A DNA stretch of 64,000 nucleotides, taken from NCBI GenBank assembly GCA_019634955.1, contig JAHCAK010000018.1, positions 1-64,000 of the forward strand. The letters are read 5' to 3'. A model generated the notes under the pieces. It had not been told where the DNA came from, made no database searches, and saw only the letters and a program-made list of their open reading frames with translations. This document shows positions 1 to 7,977 of the stretch, in pieces; within the stretch, counting starts at the first letter, position 1; every line of letters begins with the position of its first letter. The DNA is from Burkholderiales bacterium. GTDB lineage: Bacteria; Pseudomonadota; Gammaproteobacteria; Burkholderiales; Usitatibacteraceae. The translations under genes and the position numbers were made by a program.

Positions 1-630
1 GACGCGCTTGGCCACGGCCTTCGCCATGTCCATCGCGGTCGTGCCGATGGTGTTGCCGATGCCGCGCGAGCCGGAGTGCAGCATGATCCAGACCGCCCCC
101 TCGACGTCGAGGCAGATCTCGATGAAGTGGTTGCCTCCACCGAGCGATCCGAGCTGGCCCCACAGGCGCTTCTGGTTGAAGCCGCCCATCGTCTCAAGGA
201 TGCGGAGCCTGGAATAGCGGCCCTCGAGATCCTGCATGCGGCGCTCGAGCTCCTGCGCGGCGAGCGAGCCCTTCGGCTCGACGACCCGGCGGTGGAAGCC
301 GAAGCCCACCGGCACGTCGCGCTCGATCTGCGCGCGGACCTTGTTGAGGCTTTCCGGCAGGTCACCGGCGACGAGATCGGTCTTCACCGCCAGCATTCCG
401 CAGCCGATGTCCACGCCTACCGCTGCCGGCACGATGGCCGCGCGGGTCGGGATCACCGTCCCGACGGTCGCCCCCTTGCCGAGGTGCACGTCGGGCATTA
501 CCGCCACCGGCCCGGCGAGGATCGGCAGCATCGTGACGTTGCGGATCTGCTCGATGGCATCCGCCTCGACCTCCATGTCGCCCGTCCACAGACGCGCGCC
601 CGGAAGCATTTCTTCGTATCGGTTCTTCAT
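1..630 (-). CDS. rtcB: RNA-splicing ligase RtcB, E. coli-type clade (partial, runs off left edge)
   Basis: This is the N-terminal 210 residues of an RtcB ligase, which joins RNA 2',3'-cyclic phosphate and 5'-OH ends using GTP and Mn2+. It begins MKNRYEEMLPGARLW. Visible family blocks are VMPDVHLGKG (about 44-53), VGVDIGCGM (about 70-78), LGSLGGGNHFIE (about 160) and MLHSGSRGIGN (about 180), which include the Asp, Cys and His metal ligands. The order and wording of these blocks follow E. coli RtcB more closely than the second RtcB at 7978-9411. The reading frame is open to base 1, so the C-terminal half with the guanylylated His lies outside the window. A promoter and a terminator-bearing leader precede it. 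Confidence 0.93.
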   Translation of the reverse strand, partial: MKNRYEEMLPGARLWTGDMEVEADAIEQIRNVTMLPILAGPVAVMPDVHLGKGATVGTVIPTRAAIVPAAVGVDIGCGMLAVKTDLVAGDLPESLNKVRAQIERDVPVGFGFHRRVVEPKGSLAAQELERRMQDLEGRYSRLRILETMGGFNQKRLWGQLGSLGGGNHFIEICLDVEGAVWIMLHSGSRGIGNTIGTTAMDMAKAVAKRV

Positions 631-705
631 GGTCGTTCCTTCGTCGGTCGGCACTGCAACGCCCCGGGCACGTGCCCCCGCCGCCAATTGCGGCGAGGGC
701 CAGCT

Positions 706-746
706 CGAAAACAAAAAGCCCGGAGCTCTGTCGAGTCTCCGGGCTT
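706..746 (-). terminator. Intrinsic terminator inside the leader upstream of rtcB
   Basis: A 10-bp perfect stem (716-725 with 737-746, 11-nt loop) is followed on the minus strand by TTTTTGTTTT. It lies between a strong promoter (939-967) and the rtcB start at 630. It therefore ends either a short independent RNA or acts as an attenuator of rtcB. Confidence 0.75.
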
Positions 747-772
747 CGTGGCAAACACGAATGGGGCGGGCG

Positions 773-895
773 CTATCCCGTCACCATGCTCCCGGAGACA
801 AAGCGATCCTGTGCGATGGCAAACACGCACGGCGGACGGCCATACGTGGGCGCCAGCGCCCGTGGTTCGTTCAGGTTGTCGTGTTGAAAGTGCAT
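773..895 (-). CDS. Possible 40-residue leader peptide
   Basis: This ATG-initiated frame lies wholly between the promoter at 939-967 and the terminator at 706-746. It would encode a 40-residue peptide beginning MHFQHDNLNEP and ending RFVSGSMVTG. A GGAG sits almost directly on the ATG, too close for a good ribosome binding site. I recognise no family. The alternative is that the roughly 225-nt transcript is a non-coding RNA or an RtcB leader. The 11-mer CGTGTTTGCCA occurs twice in this transcript, once inside the frame and once just after it. Confidence that it is translated is low. Confidence 0.25.
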   Translation of the reverse strand: MHFQHDNLNEPRALAPTYGRPPCVFAIAQDRFVSGSMVTG

Positions 896-938
896 CTCCG
901 GTTCCAAAATTTCAGTGTTGCGGTTGGTGAGGGCGCGA

Positions 939-967
939 ATAGTGACGAGATTCGCATGGTCTGTCAA
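939..967 (-). promoter_or_regulatory. Sigma-70 promoter for the rtcB leader
   Basis: A perfect TTGACA -35 (962-967) is separated by 17 bp from a CACTAT -10 (939-944), reading on the minus strand. The predicted start is near 932, giving about 225 nt to the terminator and about 300 nt to the rtcB ATG. The 631-1000 stretch holds nothing else that I can support. Confidence 0.7.
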
Positions 968-1000
968 GACGACTGATGTCCGTCGCCTACTGGTGTCACG

Positions 1001-2872
1001 CTATTTCTTCGGAACGTACGTCTTTGGATGTATCCCAACCTCTGTAAGAAAGGTCGAAGGCCGGGCTTTCCACACGTCCCCCCACGGCATCTTGCGTTCC
1101 AAAGGAAAGGTAAAAATGAGAATCCGACGAGATCGTGTTGCCGCGACAAATAGATTGCGACGCTCCTCCGCATACGCTGTTGCTTTGCCTCTTGACCGAA
1201 AGTCCGGGAATACGCCGTCGGCCATGCCCGCAACGAATACGACGTCGAATTCGAGGCCCTTGGAAGAGTGCACGGTAAGCAACGCAATCCCCTCCTGTTT
1301 CGGCTGCTGATTGGTTCCCAGAGTGAGGGCCATCAAGAATCCCGCAACTGTCTTCTGCAGCCCAGCCTCTGACCTGAGAAAGAGATCCCATTCCTTCCTC
1401 CATACCGCCGCGTCCTCCGCAATTGGAATTCTCTCCTCGTCCGGAAGCGCTCTCGCTTCGACCTCAAATACGGCCAGACCCGATAAGAGATCGAATGAGT
1501 CTCCCGACAACGAGCTCTCGGCCGCATTCAAGACCATTCTCGCCCGATGGCCAAGGTCCGCTTCAGAAAGTGCCGCAAAGATATCTCTAGTCGTCACCGT
1601 CGTAGCAAAATCAACCGATAGAGACACATCCCATGATTGAAGCAGTTTGCTCAAGTGAAGTCTGTCTTGGGGATTGCAGGTCACCTTCAACAGGAGCTCG
1701 AACTCCCTGAACGCCTCCGACTCGACTTCCAACGAAACAGCAACATTCTTGTAAAAAGGAAGCCCTTTCCGAGCTAGCTCTTCCGCCAACTGCAGTAGAA
1801 CGAATCGGGTTCTTCCAAGAACAGCGATGCGCCCGTAGTCAATCTTTCCCTCAACGTCAGGATGGCCATTCGCAACCAACCGCTGGACTATTCCCGCAAT
1901 CAGCTCGGCCTCAGCCAATTCGTTTTCCGCGTGGAAATATTTCAAAACACCTTCAATCGGAAGCTGTCCATCCACTGTGTAATTGCTGTCAAGCTTTCGC
2001 GCAAGAGAAACGATCGCTCTCGCCGATCTAAAATTCTCTGAGAGGGTGATGACTTGAGCACCAAAGTCGATACGAAACTGATCCATGTACTTTGGGTCGG
2101 AGGTATTGAAGCCATAAATGGATTGCCTCGGATCTCCAACGAGCATCAAATTCTTGTGACTCGGAGCACAAAGGGCGCTTAGAACTGCATACTGCGCCTC
2201 ATTTAGATCTTGGGCTTCGTCCACGCAGATGTATCGGTAAAGGCGCTGGTAAAACTGTGCAATTTTGGGGCGTGTCTCAAATAGCTCAAGCACCCTCAAG
2301 AGCACATCGTCGAAATCCATAGCACCGCACGATCGCAGCGCTGAGTCGTAGACCTCAACGAGATGACTCAGCGAAGGAGATCGTCTAGCCAAGCTGATTG
2401 GATGAGCTTTCGCCTCAGCGATGCCGTGAAGCCACGATTCAACCCGAATACTCTGCTCTTTCGAAGTACCAAGCTCACGCAGTTCCGACGCCAAAAGAGG
2501 ATCCTGCAAGGCTGCCTCTACAAGCAATTGCTTGCGGTCCGCAAATGAACTGAAAATGTTCGGCATAGCGGCAATGCCAACCGGCGACCCGCGATCCGAG
2601 AGGACCTGAATGCAGAAACTGTGGATAGTCCCGATATATGCCCGGGTCGTGGTTGCATCAACGTCCTTAAGCCGCTGACGCATTTCATTTGCAGCCTTGT
2701 TGGTAAACGTCAGAGCGAGGACATGGAAGTTCGCCTCGTCCTGACGCAGCAGACGCGCAATTCGCTCGGTGAGCACCCTGGTCTTGCCCGATCCGGGCCC
2801 TGCGAGAACGAGGAGCGGACCGTTCTGGTGTTCAACCACTAGTTGCTGAGCTCTGGAGAGTTGCACGCTCAT
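1001..2872 (-). CDS. gajB: UvrD/Rep-family helicase, Gabija GajB-like
   Basis: A 623-residue superfamily 1A DNA helicase. Walker A (AGPGSGKT) is at 24-31, DEAQD Walker B at 218-222, then motif III (VGDPRQSIYGF), motif V (TVHSSKGLEFD) and motif VI (RRNLFVAATRS). Its ATG overlaps the stop of the preceding OLD nuclease gene by 4 bases (ATGA), so the two are translationally coupled. A UvrD-like helicase coupled to an OLD/TOPRIM nuclease is the Gabija defence architecture, where GajB senses DNA ends and works with GajA to destroy phage DNA. It is longer than the 494-residue Bacillus GajB. Base composition is near 50% GC, far below the flanking genes, which suggests recent acquisition. A housekeeping Rep-like role is possible but less likely given the pairing. 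Confidence 0.8.
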   Translation of the reverse strand: MSVQLSRAQQLVVEHQNGPLLVLAGPGSGKTRVLTERIARLLRQDEANFHVLALTFTNKAANEMRQRLKDVDATTTRAYIGTIHSFCIQVLSDRGSPVGIAAMPNIFSSFADRKQLLVEAALQDPLLASELRELGTSKEQSIRVESWLHGIAEAKAHPISLARRSPSLSHLVEVYDSALRSCGAMDFDDVLLRVLELFETRPKIAQFYQRLYRYICVDEAQDLNEAQYAVLSALCAPSHKNLMLVGDPRQSIYGFNTSDPKYMDQFRIDFGAQVITLSENFRSARAIVSLARKLDSNYTVDGQLPIEGVLKYFHAENELAEAELIAGIVQRLVANGHPDVEGKIDYGRIAVLGRTRFVLLQLAEELARKGLPFYKNVAVSLEVESEAFREFELLLKVTCNPQDRLHLSKLLQSWDVSLSVDFATTVTTRDIFAALSEADLGHRARMVLNAAESSLSGDSFDLLSGLAVFEVEARALPDEERIPIAEDAAVWRKEWDLFLRSEAGLQKTVAGFLMALTLGTNQQPKQEGIALLTVHSSKGLEFDVVFVAGMADGVFPDFRSRGKATAYAEERRNLFVAATRSRRILIFTFPLERKMPWGDVWKARPSTFLTEVGIHPKTYVPKK

Positions 2873-4680
2873 TTCGCCGCGGTGCCCTTTGGAGGCAGAA
2901 CCTTGTCCAGCAGTTCGCGGATGGCAGGCGGCGTGCTCCTAGCGGGGTCGGGTATCGCAGATATCTCCGAGGCGATCGCCTTTGCGAACTTCGTCTTTGC
3001 CCCTGTCAGCAAATCGTACATTGCGCGCTTTTCTGCCCCTAGGGACTGGTAGTCTCTCACGATCTTGGTTTCATGAGGTTGGCCATGCATCGACTTCATC
3101 CAATTATCAAAATCGGCCGGATTCCCATTTACCTTGTCAATTGCAGCTCGAACTTCCTTGTCGTAGCCATTGGTAAGAAGGTAACTTTCAATGTCGTCCC
3201 CTGGTGGCAGTTGGACTAGCTTCTTAGCCTGATCAATCGCATTGATTCCTGCCTTCTTGAAAGCCTTGATTACATTTGCTAGGCCAGAGTCTCCGTCACA
3301 GAGGACAAAATACGGAATCTCCAGTTGCTCAAACGCCCTCAGATAGGGGAGAAAACTGCCACTGCCCCCTACACTAACGAAGGCGAATCCCAGATCGTTA
3401 ATTGTGGACGCCCAATAGGCTTCTGCCCAAATTGGCAAGGCGACATCCTCTGTTTCTCCCTCAATCAGAACGACCTTGCGCGCGAACAGTACATCCCCTC
3501 GTGAGATAACGACCGCTCGCTCAATGCGGCGAATATCGTCTTCAACTAGCGTCTTCAAATCCAAGCGCCTTACCTTGGTTGAAGTACCTTCCTTTGCGAA
3601 TCGACGTAATGAATCCAAGCGCGCGCGCGATACGAAATAGGGAGAGTGGGTACTAACGATGAGTTGCCCAGGTATGTCGCTTATCTTGTCGAACGCGGCT
3701 CTTTGAGCTTGCGGGTGCAAATGTGCCTCGGGCTCCTCAAGAGCAAGTAACGGATGTACCGCTTGTCCCTTCGCCGACGCAATGCGCCAAGCGGCAAATG
3801 CTCGAAAAACCAATAACGTTGCAAGGCTGCGGGTTCCCATGCCGTGCTTCGAGAGCGAGAACTTCTGGGCCCCTTCAGTAGCAAAATTGATCTCGATACC
3901 CTTTGCAATATCTCTAAGCCTCGGCGCAACTGCCGCCAGTTCAATGCTGCCGGCTGACGCCGAAACCATGTTGTCGATGGAATCGAGATGGGTCTTTACG
4001 TGCTTGAGGACATCACTTTTCTCCAAAATTTCTGCGTTCAAGCCCGCTAGCGCGGATTCAAATGCCGTAACGTCAGCATCCGAAATTCCGAGATCGGAGG
4101 TTAGTCGTCGCCAAAAGGACCCTTGCCGACGAAGGTCATCGTCAATGTCTCTCTTGGCGTCCATTAGATACAAGCCAACCGCTTCAAGTTGAGCCGCAGA
4201 AATGCCGCCAGCGCGTTGCTTTGCCTGGTCCATCTCCTCCACCTTGGCGGGCCAACTAGTCAGAAAATATCGGGCGGTTTCATACTCTGCTTTGACGACA
4301 TTCCAAGCCGCCTCTGTCCTAATGGCCAAGAAGTCATTGTCCTCGGCATCTTGCGAAATTGCCGGCCCCCATAAGGTCGTCCACGGACTGCCCTCGGGGA
4401 AACTATCTGCGATCAGACCGTCGGTGGAGACGGGGCGAAATAACAAATCAATTTGGCACTTCCGACTCTTCGGAGGGCTTGACTCCTCTTCACCAACGTA
4501 GATGTCCTCCTCCAGAATCGGCCGACGAGGCAATCCAATGGCCGCCGCAATTGCCTCTAAGAAGCTCGTCTTTCCCGAGTTGTTCTCGCCAATTAACAAA
4601 GTAAATGGCTGAACGTCGACTTCGACCAATTCTAGAGATCGATAATTACTTACCCGTACTTCTAGCAGTCGGATCCCCAT
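2869..4680 (-). CDS. gajA: OLD-family ATPase/TOPRIM nuclease, Gabija GajA-like
   Basis: A 603-residue protein with an N-terminal ABC-type ATPase (Walker A GENNSGKT at 31-38, LEEPEAH Walker B at about 315-320, switch STHSPY at about 343) and a C-terminal TOPRIM nuclease (IEGETE near 405-411, CDGD at 461-464). In Gabija, GajA is a nucleotide-sensing DNA-nicking nuclease that forms a supercomplex with GajB. I start it at the ATG at 4680 (MGIRLLEVRVSNYRS), which matches the usual OLD N-terminus. An in-frame ATG at 4761 would place the nrdB terminator hairpin inside the coding region. No clear promoter is visible in the short gap, so weak read-through from nrdB may contribute. Low GC marks it as part of the acquired cassette. 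Confidence 0.82.
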   Translation of the reverse strand: MGIRLLEVRVSNYRSLELVEVDVQPFTLLIGENNSGKTSFLEAIAAAIGLPRRPILEEDIYVGEEESSPPKSRKCQIDLLFRPVSTDGLIADSFPEGSPWTTLWGPAISQDAEDNDFLAIRTEAAWNVVKAEYETARYFLTSWPAKVEEMDQAKQRAGGISAAQLEAVGLYLMDAKRDIDDDLRRQGSFWRRLTSDLGISDADVTAFESALAGLNAEILEKSDVLKHVKTHLDSIDNMVSASAGSIELAAVAPRLRDIAKGIEINFATEGAQKFSLSKHGMGTRSLATLLVFRAFAAWRIASAKGQAVHPLLALEEPEAHLHPQAQRAAFDKISDIPGQLIVSTHSPYFVSRARLDSLRRFAKEGTSTKVRRLDLKTLVEDDIRRIERAVVISRGDVLFARKVVLIEGETEDVALPIWAEAYWASTINDLGFAFVSVGGSGSFLPYLRAFEQLEIPYFVLCDGDSGLANVIKAFKKAGINAIDQAKKLVQLPPGDDIESYLLTNGYDKEVRAAIDKVNGNPADFDNWMKSMHGQPHETKIVRDYQSLGAEKRAMYDLLTGAKTKFAKAIASEISAIPDPARSTPPAIRELLDKVLPPKGTAAK

Positions 4681-4727
4681 CTTCGCCCGATCAAATGTGT
4701 TACTCGAAACGTTATCCCAAAAAAATA

Positions 4728-4757
4728 AGGGGCGCCGATTTGGCGCCCCTATTTTTA
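4728..4757 (-). terminator. Terminator of nrdB
   Basis: A 9-bp stem (4728-4736 with 4742-4750, 5-nt loop) has T-rich tracts on both sides, so it could work on either strand. On the minus strand it follows the nrdB stop and is followed by TTATTTTTTT. It separates the core gene from the Gabija-like cassette. Confidence 0.8.
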
Positions 4758-4777
4758 ACACATGCTTTACTTGACCG

Positions 4778-5923
4778 CTAATCCCAGCTCAACGCCCCCC
4801 CCGTCTGATACTCGATCACCCGCGTCTCGAAGAAGTTCTTCTCCTTCTTGAGATCGATGAGCTCGCTCATCCAAGGGAACGGGTTGGTAGCCCCCGGGAA
4901 CATCTGGTCCAGTCCAATCTGCTGCGCCCTCCGGTTCGCGATGAACCGCAGGTACTCCTTGAACATTGAAGCGTTCAAGCCGAGAACACCCCGAGGCATC
5001 GTGTCCTCGGCATAGGCGTACTCCAGCTCCACCGCCTTGTGGAAGAGCTCCGTCAGCTCGCGCCGGAACTCCTGCGTCCACAGGTGCGGGTTCTCCAGCT
5101 TGATCGTGTTGATGAGGTCGATACCGAAGTTGCAGTGCATCGACTCGTCGCGAAGGATGTACTGGTACTGCTCCGCCGCCCCCGTCATCTTGTTCTGCCG
5201 GCCCAGCGAGAGGATCTGCACGAACCCCACGTAGAAGAAGAGCCCTTCCATCAGGCACGCGAACACGATGAGGCTCTTCAGCAGCTCCCGGTCCGCCTCC
5301 TCCGTCCCCGTCTTGAAGGACGGATCCGTCAAAGTCTCGATGAACGGGATCAGGAAGTCGTCCTTGTCCCGGATGCACTTCACTTCCTTGTACGCGGCGA
5401 AGATCTCGCTTTCGTCCAGGCCCAGCGACTCCGCGATGTACTGGTAGGCGTGGGTGTGGATCGCCTCCTCGAAGGCCTGGCGCAGCAGGTACTGGCGGCA
5501 TTCGGGGGCCGTGATGTGGCGGTAGGTGCCCAGCACGATGTTGTTGGCGGCGAGCGAATCGGCCGTGACGAAGAAGCCGAGGTTTCGCTTCACGATCAAC
5601 CGCTCGTCCTCGGTGAGCCCGTTCGGGTTCTTCCAGAGGGCGATGTCGCGGTTCATGTTCACTTCCTGCGGCATCCAGTGGTTGGCGCAGCCCGCGAGGT
5701 ACTTCTCCCATGCCCACTTGTACTTGAAGGGCACGAGCTGGTTCACGTCCGTCTTCGCGTTGATGACGCGCTTGTCCTCCGCCTTCACGCGCGTGAAGAG
5801 GCCGTTGGCGCCCATCTCCTGCTTTGGTGCAGGGGCGGCGGCGGCGGGTTGCGGGGTGGGCTTCACCATCTGCAGGCCCAGGGCGGGCGTGATGGCGGGC
5901 GTGTCGTCTTCGAAACTGAGCAT
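4778..5923 (-). CDS. nrdB: Class Ia ribonucleotide reductase, beta subunit
   Basis: A 381-residue radical-generating subunit that supplies the tyrosyl radical used by NrdA to reduce ribonucleotides. Di-iron ligands are visible: the Asp in TADSLAANN, Glu and His in [10 protein letters not shown], Glu in CLMEGLFF, and Glu and His in RDESMHC. The Tyr of IHTHAY is at the spacing of E. coli Y122. The first 40 residues are an Ala/Pro-rich extension. It is the second gene of an operon whose promoter carries NrdR-like boxes (6564-6611). Its partner nrdA lies 11 kb away at 16957-20985 rather than adjacent, which is unusual. A strong terminator follows at 4728-4757. Confidence 0.97.
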   Translation of the reverse strand: MLSFEDDTPAITPALGLQMVKPTPQPAAAAPAPKQEMGANGLFTRVKAEDKRVINAKTDVNQLVPFKYKWAWEKYLAGCANHWMPQEVNMNRDIALWKNPNGLTEDERLIVKRNLGFFVTADSLAANNIVLGTYRHITAPECRQYLLRQAFEEAIHTHAYQYIAESLGLDESEIFAAYKEVKCIRDKDDFLIPFIETLTDPSFKTGTEEADRELLKSLIVFACLMEGLFFYVGFVQILSLGRQNKMTGAAEQYQYILRDESMHCNFGIDLINTIKLENPHLWTQEFRRELTELFHKAVELEYAYAEDTMPRGVLGLNASMFKEYLRFIANRRAQQIGLDQMFPGATNPFPWMSELIDLKKEKNFFETRVIEYQTGGALSWD

Positions 5924-5989
5924 CGCTGTCCGGTCCTCTCGATCGCTGGCGCTGGGGGCGCCACTTTTTGTATGGGGCCGCCCCCCGGT

Positions 5990-6021
5990 CCGCCACCGGG
6001 GGGAGTAGGCCCCGGTGGCGG
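5990..6021. repeat. Hairpin between nrdB and the upstream small gene
   Basis: A 12-bp perfect inverted repeat (5990-6001 with 6010-6021, 8-nt loop) lies in the 199-bp gap between the 97-residue gene and nrdB. There is no T-run after it on either side, so it is more likely an RNA-processing or stability element than a terminator. Confidence 0.55.
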
Positions 6022-6097
6022 TGGGTGGCGGTTACAGCCTCACTTCATCTCGGTACTGCCACTGCGAACGGGGGATCGATCGCTCCCCCCATTCCGT

Positions 6098-6118
6098 CCT
6101 CCCCCCTGGGGAGAGGGG
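6098..6118. repeat. REP-like palindrome, copy 1
   Basis: A C-rich/G-rich imperfect palindrome (CCTCCCCCCTGGGGAGAGG core). It shares its core with copies at 6659-6702, 7941-7974 and 36183-36218. All lie just outside gene ends. Confidence 0.55.
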
Positions 6119-6122
6119 GAAC

Positions 6123-6416
6123 TCAGGCCGCTTTCAGGGCGGCGGGCAGGTTGCTCGCGCGCGCGGCGGTGGCGCGCCAGTGCAGGGCCTGCAGGTTGTC
6201 CGTGTCGGGGGCGACACCGGCGATGCGGGGCTCGATGGTGTCGAGCTCCCAGCCGAACGGCGACTTGCGGTTGCCGTAGTCGGACCAGCGCACCATGTTG
6301 CCGAGGCGGTCCTTGCGGAACTCCCAGGCGTGCGCGTGGTTGCCGACCGGCGAGGTGCGCGACCAGGCGGCGCGCTTCAGGTCCTCGAGGAGCGTCATGT
6401 GTTCGTGAACGGCCAT
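6123..6416 (-). CDS. Conserved-looking hypothetical protein, first gene of the nrdB operon
   Basis: A 97-residue soluble protein that I do not recognise. It starts MAVHEHMTLLEDLKRAAW and contains His-, Trp- and Asn-rich segments (GNHAHAWEFRKDRLG, RWSDYGNRKSPFGWELD), with no signal peptide or membrane segment. A GGAAAGGAG-type ribosome binding site precedes the ATG. It lies between the NrdR-like boxes at 6564-6611 and nrdB, on the same strand, so it should be co-regulated with the reductase. That position suggests a role linked to dNTP supply, but this is inference only. The N-terminal half has no Cys, which argues against a glutaredoxin-like function. Confidence 0.75.
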   Translation of the reverse strand: MAVHEHMTLLEDLKRAAWSRTSPVGNHAHAWEFRKDRLGNMVRWSDYGNRKSPFGWELDTIEPRIAGVAPDTDNLQALHWRATAARASNLPAALKAA

Positions 6417-6563
6417 GGCGTGACTCCTTTCCGGGGCTCACGGGTTTTAACCCGTTGATTTATTGTATGAATCCAGCCTTGCCCCCGGATGTCGCCGCGC
6501 CGGGGGAGGCGCCTGAACCGCGGTGAAGAATGCCTCAAGCCCGCCGGGGGAGTCAAGCGAAAA

Positions 6564-6611
6564 GCACTAGATCTAGCGCCAACGGCTGGGCAATAACCGT
6601 ACCGGTTGTGG
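6564..6611 (-). promoter_or_regulatory. Paired NrdR-like boxes upstream of the nrdB operon
   Basis: Box 1 (6564-6579, GCACTAGATCTAGCGC) matches the NrdR consensus ACACWATATATWGTGT at about 11-12 of 16 positions. Box 2 (6596-6611, ACCGTACCGGTTGTGG) is weaker. The boxes are 16 bp apart, 32 bp centre to centre, exactly as at nrdA (21155-21202). That spacing is characteristic of NrdR, the dATP/ATP-responsive repressor of reductase genes. Confidence 0.6.
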
Positions 6612-6626
6612 TAGCGGTGGGTAAGT

Positions 6627-6635
6627 TGTGGATAA
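6627..6635. promoter_or_regulatory. DnaA box upstream of the nrdB operon
   Basis: TGTGGATAA is a perfect complement of the DnaA box TTATCCACA. An identical 9-mer occurs in the nrdA promoter region (21100-21108). DnaA control of nrd genes is known in E. coli. Confidence 0.6.
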
Positions 6636-6658
6636 GGTGGGATAAGTCGGTTAGTGCA

Positions 6659-6702
6659 TCCTCACCCTCACCCCCGACCCCTCCCCCAAGGGGGAGGGGA
6701 GG
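6659..6702. repeat. REP-like palindrome, copy 2
   Basis: CCTCACCC-type sequence followed by a 10-bp perfect stem (6678-6687 with 6690-6699) and a 2-nt loop. It ends 3 bp from the stop of the CBS gene and may also serve as its 3' hairpin. Confidence 0.6.
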
Positions 6703-6704
6703 CC

Positions 6705-7172
6705 TCAGGCCGCCGCCTTCATCTCCTCGAACTGGGCGACTTCGCGGGCGCGCTCCGTCTTGATGATCCCGGAGAGGCTCGCGAACTCGGCGGCCAGGCC
6801 GTCGACCAAGTCGTCCAGCGAGAGGAAGCCGGAGATGCGATTTTCGTCGTCGGTCACCACCAGGCGGCGGATGCCGGCGCTGCGCATCATCTCCAGGGCC
6901 TCGTAGAGGTCGGCGGATTCGCCGATGGTCGCGACCACCGGGGTCATCACGTCGCCCACCGTGATCTCGCGCGGCGAAATGTCCATCGCCACCGCCTGCA
7001 CGACGATGTCGCGGTCGGTCACGAACCCGACCACGGTGGTGTCGTGCGGCTCGTCGCCGGTCACCAGCAGCGCGCCGACGTGGTACTTGTGCATCATCGC
7101 GGCGGCGTCCCGAAGGTCGCAGGATTCGGGCACGCCGACGATGGAACGCGTGAACACCCGATCGACTCTCAT
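6705..7172 (-). CDS. CBS-domain-pair protein
   Basis: A 155-residue protein made almost entirely of two CBS motifs (about 7-60 and 72-125), with the typical GFVTDRDIV and GFLSLDDLV strands ending each one. CBS pairs bind adenine nucleotides or similar ligands and usually sense energy state. The start is the ATG at 7172, with MRVDRVFT as the first residues. It is divergent from the phosphoribosyltransferase at 7305, and a TTGAC-N4-GTCAA palindrome lies between them. A second, related CBS protein is at 9843-10289. Stand-alone CBS pairs of this size include Hrp1 of the mycobacterial dormancy regulon. Confidence 0.88.
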   Translation of the reverse strand: MRVDRVFTRSIVGVPESCDLRDAAAMMHKYHVGALLVTGDEPHDTTVVGFVTDRDIVVQAVAMDISPREITVGDVMTPVVATIGESADLYEALEMMRSAGIRRLVVTDDENRISGFLSLDDLVDGLAAEFASLSGIIKTERAREVAQFEEMKAAA

Positions 7173-7257
7173 GGCGCTCTCCTCGGCGCCGCGGGCAACG
7201 GGCAGTGGCCCGTTCGCCGGGCGCGATTCCATGATGCGCCCCCTCCCCCGCGCGCCG

Positions 7258-7271
7258 TTGACCGGTGTCAA
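7258..7271. promoter_or_regulatory. FNR/DNR-type operator
   Basis: TTGACCGGTGTCAA is a perfect TTGAC-N4-GTCAA palindrome between divergent genes, centred about 93 bp from the CBS ATG and 41 bp from the phosphoribosyltransferase ATG. The same half-sites precede groEL (16172) and the HPF gene (16918). Confidence 0.65.
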
Positions 7272-7304
7272 CGACCGTTCCCGCCAGTGGCCGAGGATGG
7301 GCGG

Positions 7305-7931
7305 ATGGTTTTCGAGGATCGCACCGACGCCGCGCGCCAACTGGTAGCGGCCCTCGCCAGGTACCGTGGCAAGAACCCGCTGGTGCTCGCGATTCCGCGC
7401 GGGGCGGTGCCGATGGGCCGGCTCATCGCCGATGCGCTGGGCGGCGAGCTGGATGTCGTGCTGGTGAGGAAGCTCGGCGCGCCCGGCAACCCCGAGTTCG
7501 CCGTGGGCGCCGTGGACGAGGCCGGCTGGGAGTACATCGCCGACTACGCGGCGGAGATGGGCGCCTCCAAGACCTACCTCGCCGAGGAGGCCGACGCGCA
7601 GCTCGCCACCATGCGTGCGCGCCGCGCGGCCTACACGCCGGCGCGCGCGCCCACCGACCCCGCGGGCCGCATCGTGATCGTGGTGGATGACGGGCTCGCC
7701 ACCGGCGCCACGATGATGGCGGCGCTGCACTCGGTGCGCGCGCGGGGGCCGAAGCGGCTCGTGTGCGCGGTGCCGGTGGCAGCACCGGAGAGCCTCGAGA
7801 AGGTCCGCCCGCACGCGGATGAGGTGGTGTGCCTCGACACCCCGGCCGCGTTCCACGCCGTGGGGCAGTTCTACCGCACCTTCGGGCAGGTGGAGGATCG
7901 GGAGGTCGTGGCGGCGCTGGCGGGGAGGTAG
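7305..7931 (+). CDS. Phosphoribosyltransferase-domain protein
   Basis: A 208-residue type I phosphoribosyltransferase. The PRPP-binding loop VVDDGLATGATM is at about 125-136, and the N-terminal IPRGAVPMG segment is also family-typical. The natural substrate cannot be read from the sequence; stand-alone members of this group are usually annotated only by domain. I chose the ATG at 7305 because the family N-terminus (FEDRTDAARQLVAAL) begins just after it. It is divergent from the CBS gene and shares the FNR-type palindrome at 7258-7271. A relative, Rv0571c, belongs to the mycobacterial dormancy regulon. Confidence 0.85.
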   Translation: MVFEDRTDAARQLVAALARYRGKNPLVLAIPRGAVPMGRLIADALGGELDVVLVRKLGAPGNPEFAVGAVDEAGWEYIADYAAEMGASKTYLAEEADAQLATMRARRAAYTPARAPTDPAGRIVIVVDDGLATGATMMAALHSVRARGPKRLVCAVPVAAPESLEKVRPHADEVVCLDTPAAFHAVGQFYRTFGQVEDREVVAALAGR

Positions 7932-7940
7932 TGCGGGCAC

Positions 7941-7974
7941 CCTCACCCCCGGCCCCTCCCAAGGGAGAGGGGAG
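7941..7974. repeat. REP-like palindrome, copy 3
   Basis: CCTCACCCCCGGCCCCTCC followed by an AAGGGAGAGGGG arm. It lies between the convergent stops of the phosphoribosyltransferase (7931) and rtcB (7978). Same family as 6659-6702. Confidence 0.6.
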
Positions 7975-7977
7975 GGT

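Noticed and set aside
4681-4761. Longer start for the OLD nuclease at the ATG at 4761
   Set aside because: It would translate through the nrdB terminator hairpin, and the family N-terminus starts at 4680.
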